From Maricaulis salignorans (GTDB lineage: Bacteria; Pseudomonadota; Alphaproteobacteria; Caulobacterales; Aquidulcibacteraceae): a stretch of DNA of 39,231 nucleotides. The translations under genes and the position numbers were made by a program. Below, in pieces: positions 26,263 to 34,353 of the stretch; positions within the stretch are counted from its first letter, which is position 1; each line of letters starts with the position of its first letter. The stretch spans positions 1 through 39,231 of the forward strand of contig CAMDDL010000022.1 of NCBI GenBank assembly GCA_945891505.1, in the 5' to 3' direction. The notes beneath the pieces were generated by a model. That model saw only the letters and a program-made list of their open reading frames with translations, searched no databases and was not told where the DNA came from.

Positions 26263-27504
26263 ATGCGCCGCGCCATGCGTCCCAGCAGAAATTTACCCGC
26301 GCTGTCCCGCCCCGTTTGGTTTGGCTTGGCACTTTGTGCAGCCATCGCGACAGGGGTTGGCACTTATGTGGTCGCCCAAGACACTCAGAAGGCGCAAATG
26401 GCCGCCTATGCCAAGGCCCCCTTGGTGGCTTTACCGCCCCAGCCAAAAGGCGTGCCCTTCCCAACCGAAGCTTGGCCGAAGGGGCAAGCGCCTGAAGCGG
26501 CAGCCCGTGTCATCAAGACCCAGTTCGACCAAGCGTTTGGTAACGCAAACTCCCCGATGGGTGAAACCCGGGCGGTGATTATTATCCAAGGCGGCCGCAT
26601 TGTCGCAGAACAATATGGCAAGGGCTTTGATGAGAAATCGAAGCTGGTTTCTTGGTCCATGGCCAAAAGCGTTACCTCCAGTCTTGTCGGCATCGCCATG
26701 CTGGATGGTAAGCTCAAACTCGACCAACCTTTGAATGACCCTTTGTGGGATGATGGCGATCCCCGCCGCGACATCACGATCCGTCAGGCCTTGCATATGA
26801 GTGATGGGCTGCGCTGGCGGGAAGATGGCTATGCGGATCCTGTTTCTAATGATGCGGCTAAAATGTTGTTTGGCCCGGGTCGAGAGAACATCGTGGCTTA
26901 TGTGGCCGATCGTCCGACAGAATTTAAGCCTGGCGAGAAATGGCGCTATTCCTCTGGCACCACGAATTTGATTTCAGCTGCGGTCGCCCGTGCAGTGTCA
27001 CCGCGGAACCTGAAGGATCCAACTGGGGCCGAGGGCTATCGCAACTTCATGTATGATCGCCTGTTCCGACCCATTGGCATGAACAATGTGGCCGCAGAAT
27101 TTGATTTAGCAGGCAATTTCTATGCATCCTCCTTGATGCATGCGACCGCGCAAGACTGGGCTCGCTATGGCCTGCTTCATCTGCGGGACGGGGTCTGGGA
27201 CGGCAAACGCATTTTGCCAGAGGGCTATGTCGATTTCTTGCGGACGCCAACCACCGCAGAGGGAACACCCGGCTATGGCGCGCATTGGTGGCTGAGCCTG
27301 CCCAATAAGCAGGGCACCTTGAAGAATGGCCCGTATGATTCGTTTGAGGCACATGGCTTCCAGGGTCAATGGATCGGGGTGATTCCCTCAAAGGATTTGG
27401 TGATTGTCCGCTTGGGACTGATGACCGACGAATCAGGCTGGGAAACCCTGGATGCGTGGCTGCAACCAATTGTGGATGCGTTTCCCTCCGTCACCCAGCC
27501 CTAA
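26263..27504 (+). CDS. Serine hydrolase, class C beta-lactamase-related
   Basis: 413 residues from ATG 26263 (AGAGG six bases upstream; ATG 26260 is also possible). An N-terminal membrane segment (VWFGLALCAAIATGVGTYVVA) anchors or exports it. The catalytic SxxK is SMAK (S132, K135 from this start) in LVSWSMAKSVTSSLVG; the second motif is YSSGTTN and the third HGFQGQW, in place of KTG. This set matches the esterase/6-aminohexanoate-dimer-hydrolase-like branch, not true beta-lactamases. Substrate unknown. It is divergent from the small cysteine-rich membrane protein gene. Confidence 0.85.
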   Translation: MRRAMRPSRNLPALSRPVWFGLALCAAIATGVGTYVVAQDTQKAQMAAYAKAPLVALPPQPKGVPFPTEAWPKGQAPEAAARVIKTQFDQAFGNANSPMGETRAVIIIQGGRIVAEQYGKGFDEKSKLVSWSMAKSVTSSLVGIAMLDGKLKLDQPLNDPLWDDGDPRRDITIRQALHMSDGLRWREDGYADPVSNDAAKMLFGPGRENIVAYVADRPTEFKPGEKWRYSSGTTNLISAAVARAVSPRNLKDPTGAEGYRNFMYDRLFRPIGMNNVAAEFDLAGNFYASSLMHATAQDWARYGLLHLRDGVWDGKRILPEGYVDFLRTPTTAEGTPGYGAHWWLSLPNKQGTLKNGPYDSFEAHGFQGQWIGVIPSKDLVIVRLGLMTDESGWETLDAWLQPIVDAFPSVTQP

Positions 27505-27853
27505 GGGCCGGTGACACCCCAATAAAGCGACTAGAGTCGCAAGAATCCTCTTCATCTTCATGAAGAATCCCTACCGGCTGTCCGGCTGCGTTAATCACTC
27601 TTTAACTGAAAAATACATTTTGCGTAAAATACCCCATTGACCACCGCACTAAGCCGCATCCACTATATATGGTGTCTTGCTCAGGGGGCGGGCGCAACTT
27701 CTAGGCAGAATGCCGAATCATCCCACTCTGCGCAAACATGTGGGTCGCGCGAACGAACTTGTGTGCACCGCCACATTAGGGGCTGTTCAAAGGCTGGGGA
27801 ATCGGGTGTTCTGAACGGCTGACGGGCCGCGTAACAATTTGGGAGCAGGAAGA
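27505..27853 (+). promoter_or_regulatory. Upstream region of nrdA with a NrdR-like box
   Basis: No gene seen in this 349-base stretch. Its left end holds GCGACT-AG-AGTCGC (27523-27536) and the 10-bp palindrome CTTCATGAAG, with no T tract. The sequence CCACTATATATGGTG (27660-27674) closely fits the palindromic NrdR box consensus (ACACWATATATWGTGT type). NrdR boxes usually come in pairs about 31 or 21 bp apart; I do not see a convincing partner. About 180 bases separate the box from ATG 27854, so the transcript may have a long leader. Confidence 0.6.
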
Positions 27854-29755
27854 ATGAACGGGAATGATGCAGCCACCGCTAATGCCATTGAAGCTGTCGC
27901 CAGCGCAGCACCGGCAATTGCGCGCCGTGCAGTCCATCGTGGCAAGCCCAAAGCCGTTCAGCTTCGGATCGTAGAAAGCGTTAAAGTTGACCGGTCGCGT
28001 GATGCGCTATTGACCGATTTCGGAAAAACCACCTTGGAAGATCGTTATTTGCTGCAAGGCGAAAGCTATCAGGACATGTTTGCCCGCGTCGCGACCGCCT
28101 ATGCTGACGATATCGCACACGCCCAGCGCCTTTATGATTATATCTCGCGATTGTGGTTCATGCCGGCAACACCTGTCCTGTCAAACGGCGGAGCAGAGCG
28201 TGGCTTGCCCATCTCGTGCTTCTTGAATTCGGTGGACGACAGCCTTGATGGCATCGTGCAGTCCTGGAACGAAAATGTTTGGCTGGCCTCTAATGGCGGC
28301 GGTATCGGTACCTATTGGGGCGGCGTGCGCTCCATCGGTGAAAAGATTGGGGCCAATGGCCACACCAGCGGCATTATCCCCTTCATTCGCGTGATGGATT
28401 CCTTGACCTTGGCGATCTCGCAAGGTTCGTTGCGTCGCGGCTCGGCAGCTGTTTATCTCGATGTTCACCATCCGGAGATCGAAGAATTCCTTGAAATCCG
28501 CAAGCCCTCGGGCGATTTCAACCGCAAGAGCTTGAACCTGCATCATGGCATCAACATCACCGACGACTTCATGGAAGCCGTGCGCAGCGATGGTGACTTC
28601 GACCTGATCAGCCCCAAGACTAATGATGTTGTGCGCACGGTTAAGGCACGCAAAATCTGGCAGAAAATCTTGGATCTGCGCCTGCAAACGGGCGAGCCTT
28701 ATTTGCTGTTCGTCGACACCGTCAACAAAGCCATGCCAGCCCACCAGCGCAAACTTGGCTTCAAGGTCCGTCAATCGAACCTCTGCAGCGAAATCATGCT
28801 GCACACCGGCAAAGACCATTTGGGCAAAGACCGCACAGCCGTCTGCTGTCTGTCTTCGCTGAATGCTGAGACTTATATGGAGTGGAAAGACGATCCAAAC
28901 TTCATCGAGGATATTTTCCGTTTCCTCGACAATGTTTTGGAAGACTTCATCCAGCGCGCGCCCGATGAGATGGAACGCGCAACCTATTCGGCCTTCCGCG
29001 AGCGGTCGGTCGGTTTGGGTATCATGGGCCTACACTCCTTCTTGCAAGCCCAAGGTGTTCCGTTTGAAAGCGCCATGGCGAAGAGCTGGAATATGCGGAT
29101 CTTCAAGCAAGTCCGCCAAGCAGCAGACGCGGCTTCGGTGAAATTGGCACAAGAGCGTGGGCCCTGCCCAGACGCGGCCGAACAAGGCGTGATGGCCCGC
29201 TTCACCCATAAGCTGGCGATTGCCCCGACCGCTTCAATCTCGATCATTTGCGGTGGCACCAGCGCCGGCATTGAGCCGATCCCCGCCAATATATACACCC
29301 ATAAGACCCTGTCGGGCTCGTTCTCGGTGAAGAATCCATATCTGGAAAAGCTCTTGGACACCAAAGGTTTCAATAATGACGCGACTTGGACGTCGATCCT
29401 GGAGAATGAAGGCTCGGTTCAGCATCTCGAGTGCCTGACGGAGCTGGAGAAGTCAGTCTACAAGACCGCCTTTGAACTTGATCAACGCTGGGTGATTGAA
29501 CTGGCAGCAGATCGCACGCCCTTTATCTGCCAAGGCCAAAGCCTCAACGTCTTTATTCCAGGCGATGTTGATAAGTGGGACCTGCACATGCTGCATTGGT
29601 CGGCTTGGGAAAAGGGTATCAAGAGCCTGTATTACTGCCGCTCCAAGTCCATTCAGCGCGCCCAGATTGCGGGCTCAGCCAATAAGGGCGAGGACGTTGT
29701 CGATATGGAAAGCAGCGCCCCGACCAATTATGATGAGTGTCTGGCCTGCCAATAG
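27854..29755 (+). CDS. nrdA: Ribonucleoside-diphosphate reductase alpha subunit, without ATP cone
   Basis: 633 residues from ATG 27854 (GGAGCAGGAAGA upstream). Class I catalytic subunit. Visible: LPISCFLNS with the first redox cysteine, NLCSEI with the thiyl-radical cysteine flanked by Asn and Glu, CCLSSLN with the second redox cysteine, SLYYCRSKS with the radical-transfer tyrosine pair, and a C-terminal ECLAC shuttle pair. The N-terminus passes straight from a basic stretch into the barrel; there is no ATP-cone domain, so dATP inhibition through the usual activity site is not expected. nrdB lies 1.4 kb downstream, separated by a divergent pair. Confidence 0.94.
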   Translation: MNGNDAATANAIEAVASAAPAIARRAVHRGKPKAVQLRIVESVKVDRSRDALLTDFGKTTLEDRYLLQGESYQDMFARVATAYADDIAHAQRLYDYISRLWFMPATPVLSNGGAERGLPISCFLNSVDDSLDGIVQSWNENVWLASNGGGIGTYWGGVRSIGEKIGANGHTSGIIPFIRVMDSLTLAISQGSLRRGSAAVYLDVHHPEIEEFLEIRKPSGDFNRKSLNLHHGINITDDFMEAVRSDGDFDLISPKTNDVVRTVKARKIWQKILDLRLQTGEPYLLFVDTVNKAMPAHQRKLGFKVRQSNLCSEIMLHTGKDHLGKDRTAVCCLSSLNAETYMEWKDDPNFIEDIFRFLDNVLEDFIQRAPDEMERATYSAFRERSVGLGIMGLHSFLQAQGVPFESAMAKSWNMRIFKQVRQAADAASVKLAQERGPCPDAAEQGVMARFTHKLAIAPTASISIICGGTSAGIEPIPANIYTHKTLSGSFSVKNPYLEKLLDTKGFNNDATWTSILENEGSVQHLECLTELEKSVYKTAFELDQRWVIELAADRTPFICQGQSLNVFIPGDVDKWDLHMLHWSAWEKGIKSLYYCRSKSIQRAQIAGSANKGEDVVDMESSAPTNYDECLACQ

Positions 29756-29782
29756 AAGGCTAGCCCTACAGGTCTCTAAAGC

Positions 29783-29818
29783 GGGTCTGCCTTTATCGGG
29801 CGGGCCCGTTTGCTTTTC
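29783..29818 (+). terminator. Intrinsic terminator after nrdA
   Basis: GGGTCTGCC (29783-29791) pairs with GGCGGGCCC (29799-29807) with two wobbles and a seven-base loop, followed by TTTGCTTTT. It overlaps the last bases of the convergent gene at 29793. It separates nrdA from nrdB transcription. Confidence 0.75.
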
Positions 29819-30506
29819 CAGCAATTGCGATCTTGTTGATCCGGGCAAAACGTAAGAACGCCCCCATGGGGAACTCGGTCCAGCTGCGGTGGGCGGTATC
29901 AAGGCCCAAAGCGGCGGCAACATCAAACACATAATCCTGACAGGCGAAAGTCTTGCCGTTATGCGGCCCGATCATGCTGGGCCGCAGGCGATAGCGATTC
30001 TCTGTGCGCCAGCGTCGATCTACCGCGAGTGCAGCCTGATAGCGTGCTTCATCGACGCGTACATGGACTTGCAAATGCCGCCACCAGCCATCATCGACCT
30101 TCATCAGGCCCGGCACAAAATCTTGTCCCGTCACCGTGCCCCAAGGCAGAATCAGGGCCGCCGCCATCGCCTTGATGGCTTGGATCTGGTCATTGGCATA
30201 ATAACCAGCTTCACGTGTGCCAGGCTTTGCCAACGGCGGAGTCTCCGGCCATTCTAGCCATAAGTGGCCAATAAAATCGCCCTTCGACGGGGTTGGCTTC
30301 GTGGCAATGATTGTGATGGTGCGCCCAGGTGCTGTATTGTCGGAACGAAGATCGATTGAAGTAGCCTGTGGCACAGGCTCAATCGGGGCGTAGTAAGACC
30401 GCATCCATGCCGCCACGACAAGGCCAAGGTTTAAGAGAACCCAAGTCAAGCAGGCTAGGAGTGTCAATAGAATGAGTTTGCCACGTCGCGCCGTGATTGC
30501 ACCCAC
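29793..30506 (-). CDS. Membrane-anchored hypothetical protein, possibly papain-like fold
   Basis: About 237 residues from GTG 30506. An upstream in-frame TTG at 30572 would overlap the divergent acetyltransferase gene, so I prefer the GTG. One membrane segment lies at the start (KLILLTLLACLTWVLLNLGLVVAAW). The outer domain has GDFIGHLWLEWPE and later GPHNGKTFACQDYVFDVAAALGL; a histidine followed by a late cysteine resembles permuted papain-like (NlpC/LRAT-type) enzymes, but I cannot assign a family. It is not obviously related to the nrd genes on either side. Confidence 0.6.
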   Translation of the reverse strand: MGAITARRGKLILLTLLACLTWVLLNLGLVVAAWMRSYYAPIEPVPQATSIDLRSDNTAPGRTITIIATKPTPSKGDFIGHLWLEWPETPPLAKPGTREAGYYANDQIQAIKAMAAALILPWGTVTGQDFVPGLMKVDDGWWRHLQVHVRVDEARYQAALAVDRRWRTENRYRLRPSMIGPHNGKTFACQDYVFDVAAALGLDTAHRSWTEFPMGAFLRFARINKIAIAGKANGPAR

Positions 30507-30532
30507 GGGCTTGTTTGTGGCAGTCTCTTGTA

Positions 30533-31033
30533 ATGCGCTATTCAATTCGACCTGCCACGTTAGAGGATGCAACCTCTATTCAAGCAATCTATGCTCACCA
30601 TGTCAAAACTGGCACTGGAACTTTTGAACTGGAGCCGCCGGATCTAGCTGAAATCCAAAGTCGTATGACAAAAATCTCAAAACGGGGCAGCCCTTGGCTG
30701 ATGGCCTGTAACGACGAAGGACACGCTATTGGCTACGCCTATGCCGGGGCATTCCGGGAGCGGCCAGCCTATGACTGCACGGTGGAAGACTCCATATACC
30801 TTGCACCAGCAGCAGTAGGTTACGGCGTCGGTCGAGCGCTTTTGGCCGAATTGATCGCGCGCTGTACCCAATCTGGCTATACTCAAATGCTGGCCGTCAT
30901 TGGCGACAGCGGCAATTTGGCTTCCATCGGTCTGCATCGGGCAATGGGGTTTGAGGATGTCGGCGTTCTCCGCGATGTCGGCCACAAATTTGGCCGTTAC
31001 CTCGATGTCGTGATTTTGCAGAAAAGTCTGTGA
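30533..31033 (+). CDS. GNAT acetyltransferase, phosphinothricin/amino-acid N-acetyltransferase-like
   Basis: 166 residues from ATG 30533. The N-terminus IRPATLEDATSIQAIYAHHVKTGTGTFE and GYAYAGAFRERPAYDCTVEDSIYL are typical of the PAT/MnaT group. The acetyl-CoA loop is GYGVGRALL, and the ending GFEDVGVLRDVGHKFGRYLDVV is also family-specific. Members acetylate phosphinothricin, methionine sulfoximine or related amino acids; the true substrate here is unknown. No clear ribosome binding site. An in-frame ATG at 30497 would overlap the divergent gene. Confidence 0.82.
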   Translation: MRYSIRPATLEDATSIQAIYAHHVKTGTGTFELEPPDLAEIQSRMTKISKRGSPWLMACNDEGHAIGYAYAGAFRERPAYDCTVEDSIYLAPAAVGYGVGRALLAELIARCTQSGYTQMLAVIGDSGNLASIGLHRAMGFEDVGVLRDVGHKFGRYLDVVILQKSL

Positions 31034-31108
31034 ACAAGTCGCCAGAAACGGGGAATCATTGTTTCGTGTTTGCGCGATGTTGTTAAGCTGGTTTTAACCA
31101 AGCTCCGA

Positions 31109-31155
31109 TCTAAATATAGGGGCGTACAGCACGAAACACACACAATATAGGGGCG
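31109..31155 (+). promoter_or_regulatory. Tandem NrdR-like boxes upstream of nrdB
   Basis: Two copies of AATATAGGGGCG (31113-31124 and 31144-31155) lie exactly 31 bp apart, three helical turns, the spacing typical of NrdR box pairs. The full second copy reads ACACAATATAGGGGCG and fits the left half of the NrdR consensus; the right half is degenerate. The second copy overlaps the ribosome binding region of nrdB (ATG 31160), which is unusually close. Confidence 0.5.
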
Positions 31156-31159
31156 ATCA

Positions 31160-32197
31160 ATGGCATTTGGTGATAATGGTACGGGCGTCGGGTTGGTCAC
31201 ACCATCTCATAGTTACAAGCCATTCCGTTATCCTTGGGCCTATGAGTTCTGGAAGCGCCAGCAACAAGTTCACTGGTTGCCTGAAGAAGTGCCGCTGGGC
31301 GAAGATTGCAAAGACTGGGCGACCCGTCTGAACGATAATGAGCGCAATTTGCTGACCCAGATATTCCGCTTCTTCACCCAATCGGATGTGGAAGTGAACG
31401 ACAATTATATGGAGCGTTACGCTCGCGTCTTTAAGCCGACTGAAGTCAAAATGATGCTGTCGGCCTTCTCGAATATCGAGACTGTCCATATCGCCGCTTA
31501 TGCGCTTCTGCTTGAGACGATCGGTATGCCCGATTCCGAATTCTCGGCCTTCATGGATTATGAAGCGATGCGGGACAAGCACACCTATATGCAGGACTTT
31601 GGGGTCGACACCGAAGAAGACGTCCTGCGCACCTTGGCGATGTTTGGTGGCTTCACCGAAGGCCTCCAATTATTTGCGTCTTTTGCCATGCTGATGAACT
31701 TCCCGCGCTTCAACAAGATGAAGGGCATGGGCCAGATCGTTTCGTGGTCGGTTCGCGATGAAAGCCTGCATTGCGAAGGCATGGTCAAATTGTTCCACAC
31801 CTATGCCCGCGAAACCGGCAAGCTGTCGCCTTCGGTCAAGGACGATATCGTCGATTGCTGCAAAACCGTGGTGAAGCTGGAAGACAAGTTTATCGACTTG
31901 GCCTTCGACATGGGTCCGGTTCAAGGCATGGTTCCAGAAGATATCAAAGCCTATATCCGCTACATTGCCGATTGGCGTTTATCGCAGCTCGAACTGCCAA
32001 CCGTTTATGGCGTGACGGAGCACCCATTGCCTTGGCTCAGCCCTATGTTGAATGGGGTAGAGCACGCCAACTTCTTTGAAGCCCGTGCCACCGAATACTC
32101 AAAGGGTGCAACTAAGGGCGATTGGCACGGGGAAGAGGGTGTGTGGTCGATGTTTGATCGCATGCTGCAAAAGCGCTCGTCCGAGGACGCGCTCTAA
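31160..32197 (+). CDS. nrdB: Ribonucleoside-diphosphate reductase beta subunit
   Basis: 345 residues. Ferritin-like radical-generating subunit. Metal ligands are visible in QSDVEVND, NIETVHIAAY (E107, H110) and SVRDESLHCEG; Y114, four residues after H110, is the position of the stable tyrosyl radical, so it is a tyrosyl-radical enzyme, not a tyrosine-less class Ic type. The C-terminus (RSSEDAL) lacks an obvious ATP cone, and the N-terminus has none either. AGGGG upstream is part of a repeated element. Partner of the nrdA product. Confidence 0.95.
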   Translation: MAFGDNGTGVGLVTPSHSYKPFRYPWAYEFWKRQQQVHWLPEEVPLGEDCKDWATRLNDNERNLLTQIFRFFTQSDVEVNDNYMERYARVFKPTEVKMMLSAFSNIETVHIAAYALLLETIGMPDSEFSAFMDYEAMRDKHTYMQDFGVDTEEDVLRTLAMFGGFTEGLQLFASFAMLMNFPRFNKMKGMGQIVSWSVRDESLHCEGMVKLFHTYARETGKLSPSVKDDIVDCCKTVVKLEDKFIDLAFDMGPVQGMVPEDIKAYIRYIADWRLSQLELPTVYGVTEHPLPWLSPMLNGVEHANFFEARATEYSKGATKGDWHGEEGVWSMFDRMLQKRSSEDAL

Positions 32198-32213
32198 GCC
32201 CGTATAAGTGACC

Positions 32214-32239
32214 ATTCGTGCCGCGCAAGCGGCACGAAT
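32214..32239 (+). terminator. 11-bp perfect hairpin with GCAA loop after nrdB
   Basis: ATTCGTGCCGC (32214-32224) pairs perfectly with GCGGCACGAAT (32229-32239) around GCAA, 16 bases after the nrdB stop. No T tract follows, so it may act as an mRNA 3' stabiliser or Rho-assisted end, not a classical terminator. Confidence 0.55.
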
Positions 32240-32311
32240 TGCCTACCACTTCCATAGTTTACCACCAAAATAGCCGAATTAATCAAGGATTTGGCTGGCA
32301 CGCATCTTGAA

Positions 32312-32339
32312 GTGGGACCATCGAACAGGATGGTCCCAC
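32312..32339 (+). promoter_or_regulatory. 11-bp perfect hairpin abutting the start codon of the next gene
   Basis: GTGGGACCATC (32312-32322) and GATGGTCCCAC (32329-32339) pair perfectly around the loop GAACAG. The right arm ends at 32339 and the ATG begins at 32340. The AGGA that should serve as ribosome binding site (32327-32330) lies at the loop/stem junction, so folding would hide it. It could be a translational switch or a palindromic operator. Confidence 0.6.
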
Positions 32340-32558
32340 ATGCGTCTCAATCTAATTCCCGTCGACAGTCTGACCCGTATTGCATGGGCATTGGTCGACG
32401 CCCATGGCGATGAAGCCCTCGGCGTTGCTGATCGCACAATAAGCGAGCTGGAAAGCGAAGGCTCACCCATTGTGGCTGATGCTTGGCGGGGCTTGCGCTC
32501 TGTTTTGGAGGATGTGCTGGGGGGTAGGCTTGGCCGTGATACCCCAACGATCCACTAG
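32340..32558 (+). CDS. Small protein, DUF6961-like
   Basis: 72 residues. The pattern TRIAWALVDAHGDEALGVADRTISELESEGSPIVADAWRGLRSVLEDVL (HG, a spaced alanine/helix pattern, then a W-containing helix) resembles the small DUF6961-type proteins of alphaproteobacteria; function unknown. Mostly helical, no signal peptide or membrane segment. The start is fixed by the hairpin-adjacent ATG at 32340. Its stop shares the CTAG at 32555-32558 with the stop of the convergent symporter gene. Confidence 0.6.
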   Translation: MRLNLIPVDSLTRIAWALVDAHGDEALGVADRTISELESEGSPIVADAWRGLRSVLEDVLGGRLGRDTPTIH

Positions 32559-34147
32559 CGCCAGATCCAGACCAATATTGCGGTAATTCCAATCAATATG
32601 ACCGCTTGGATGCGATAATTCTGCCAGAGCGGGCGGGTCCGCAGATGCTCGGTCTCTGCATCATAGTCGGCCTTACGCCACATCAGGGTTTCAATCCGGG
32701 CAAGCTCTGGGGCTGGGGCGAGGAGCGAGCCTAAGACCGTTGCCACCAAAGCCACCGCGAAAATCACCACGGCAGCAATCAAGAAGTGCATGTTGATGGA
32801 TTTCTCCATCGCAATGGCGATGAACAAATAGATGCCACATAGCGTGCCCAACGTCAGTCCAATCTTGGCCCCGGTTGCGTTTGCCCGTTTCCAGAACAGG
32901 CCTAAAACAAAAAGCGCAACGATCGGCGGCACCGCATAGGCCAGCACGGCTTGGATATATTGCCAGAGCGAGTCTGCGTGCTTTTCGATGACGGGGATCC
33001 AAGCAATCGCCAACACCATTAAGACTAGGGTGGTTATCCGACCGATCCGTACCAAGACTGTCTGGCTTAAGTTTGGCGCAATCTTGCGAGCGAAGTCCAT
33101 CGTGACAAGGGTTGAGGCCGAATTGAAGGTCGAGGCGATGGACGACATGATGGCGGCCAAGAAGCCTGCAATCACGATCCCAACAATCCCGACCGGCAAA
33201 AGATCAAAGATCAGGGTCGGATAGACCATATCGCCTTTGGCCAAGTTTGGATAAATCAGGATCGCCGCCGTGCCTGGCAGTACCATCAAGAAAAGGATCG
33301 GCAGCTTCAAGACGCCGGCAAACAAGCTACCCCAACGTCCATGATCAAGGGTTTTGGCGCTCATCACCCGTTGGGCCATGAATTGGTTGGTGCACCAGAA
33401 GTAAAAGCCCAGAAGCGGCACACCCGTGATTAAGCCAAACCACGGCACGCCTTGGTCGTCATTGGGGCGAATTAGGCTGAGTTTCTCCGGATCAACTTGG
33501 CTCATCACACTGTGCCAGCCGCCAGCCTTTTCAAACGAGAAATAGGCGATGAAAACAGATGCACCGAGCAACAAAATGGTTTGAACCACTTCGGTCACCA
33601 TCACGGCGCGCAGTCCCCCCAAAGCTGTGTAAAGCCCTGCGGTCACCGCCAGAATGGCCGCAATCTCCCACAATTGGAGACCTGGGAAGAGGAGTTTGAA
33701 CAGGATGGCACCACCGAACAAAGTCGCTGCGGTATCTACGACAATATTGAGGAAAATCGTCAAGCCTGAAAAATAGAGCCGGATGGAACTGGAATAACGC
33801 CGCTCGAGGAACTCCGGCATCGTGTAGACTTGGCTGCGCAGCACGGCAGGTAGCACAAACACACAATAGATTGCCAGAATGACGGTGGCCATCCACTCAT
33901 AATTGAACACTGAAATGCCAATCGTATAGGCAGCCCCTGCAAGACCAATCAGCGTTGTGGCAGAGATATTGGAACCGATGAGGGCAAGACCAATGGTTGG
34001 CCAAGTCGCAGAACGGGAGGCGAGGAAATAGTCCTTGGCGTCTGTCTGCCCACGCGAGGCGACCAAGCCTAATAGGATGATACCCACCATATAGCCGATG
34101 ACGATGATCCAGTCCAAGCTCGTCATCGATGCTTGTAGCGTGTCCAT
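32555..34147 (-). CDS. Sodium/solute symporter (SSS family, SGLT-like)
   Basis: 530 residues with about 14 hydrophobic segments. The pattern YFLASRSATWPTIGLALIGSNISATTLIGLAGAAYTIG is the SSS signature, followed by FVLPAVLRSQVYTMPEFLERRYS, TALGGLRAVMVTEVVQTILLL and FNSASTLVTMDF. This order resembles sugar/inositol transporters of the SGLT group, which couple uptake to sodium. Substrate is not certain; no catabolic genes are adjacent. Long C-terminal cytoplasmic linker before the last membrane segment. Confidence 0.9.
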   Translation of the reverse strand: MDTLQASMTSLDWIIVIGYMVGIILLGLVASRGQTDAKDYFLASRSATWPTIGLALIGSNISATTLIGLAGAAYTIGISVFNYEWMATVILAIYCVFVLPAVLRSQVYTMPEFLERRYSSSIRLYFSGLTIFLNIVVDTAATLFGGAILFKLLFPGLQLWEIAAILAVTAGLYTALGGLRAVMVTEVVQTILLLGASVFIAYFSFEKAGGWHSVMSQVDPEKLSLIRPNDDQGVPWFGLITGVPLLGFYFWCTNQFMAQRVMSAKTLDHGRWGSLFAGVLKLPILFLMVLPGTAAILIYPNLAKGDMVYPTLIFDLLPVGIVGIVIAGFLAAIMSSIASTFNSASTLVTMDFARKIAPNLSQTVLVRIGRITTLVLMVLAIAWIPVIEKHADSLWQYIQAVLAYAVPPIVALFVLGLFWKRANATGAKIGLTLGTLCGIYLFIAIAMEKSINMHFLIAAVVIFAVALVATVLGSLLAPAPELARIETLMWRKADYDAETEHLRTRPLWQNYRIQAVILIGITAILVWIWR

Positions 34148-34353
34148 GTCTCTTCCCCCAGATGTGACGGGTTATCTGCGCAACCGTCCGATCACGCTAA
34201 AGTGACCACTGTCGTTCGACAACCATTGAAGCGTGAGTTTTCACAGCGTGTACAGGCCACGGCATTTCCGCCCTCGCAAGGCTTGACCTGGTTCCAAACT
34301 TCAACGGATACTTGCCTAGGTTATCCGCCAACGCCCGTCAGAGGCTGGGGAAG

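Noticed and set aside
26263-27504. True beta-lactamase conferring antibiotic resistance
   Set aside because: The third motif is HGF in place of KTG and the second is YSS, which fits esterase/amidase relatives better.
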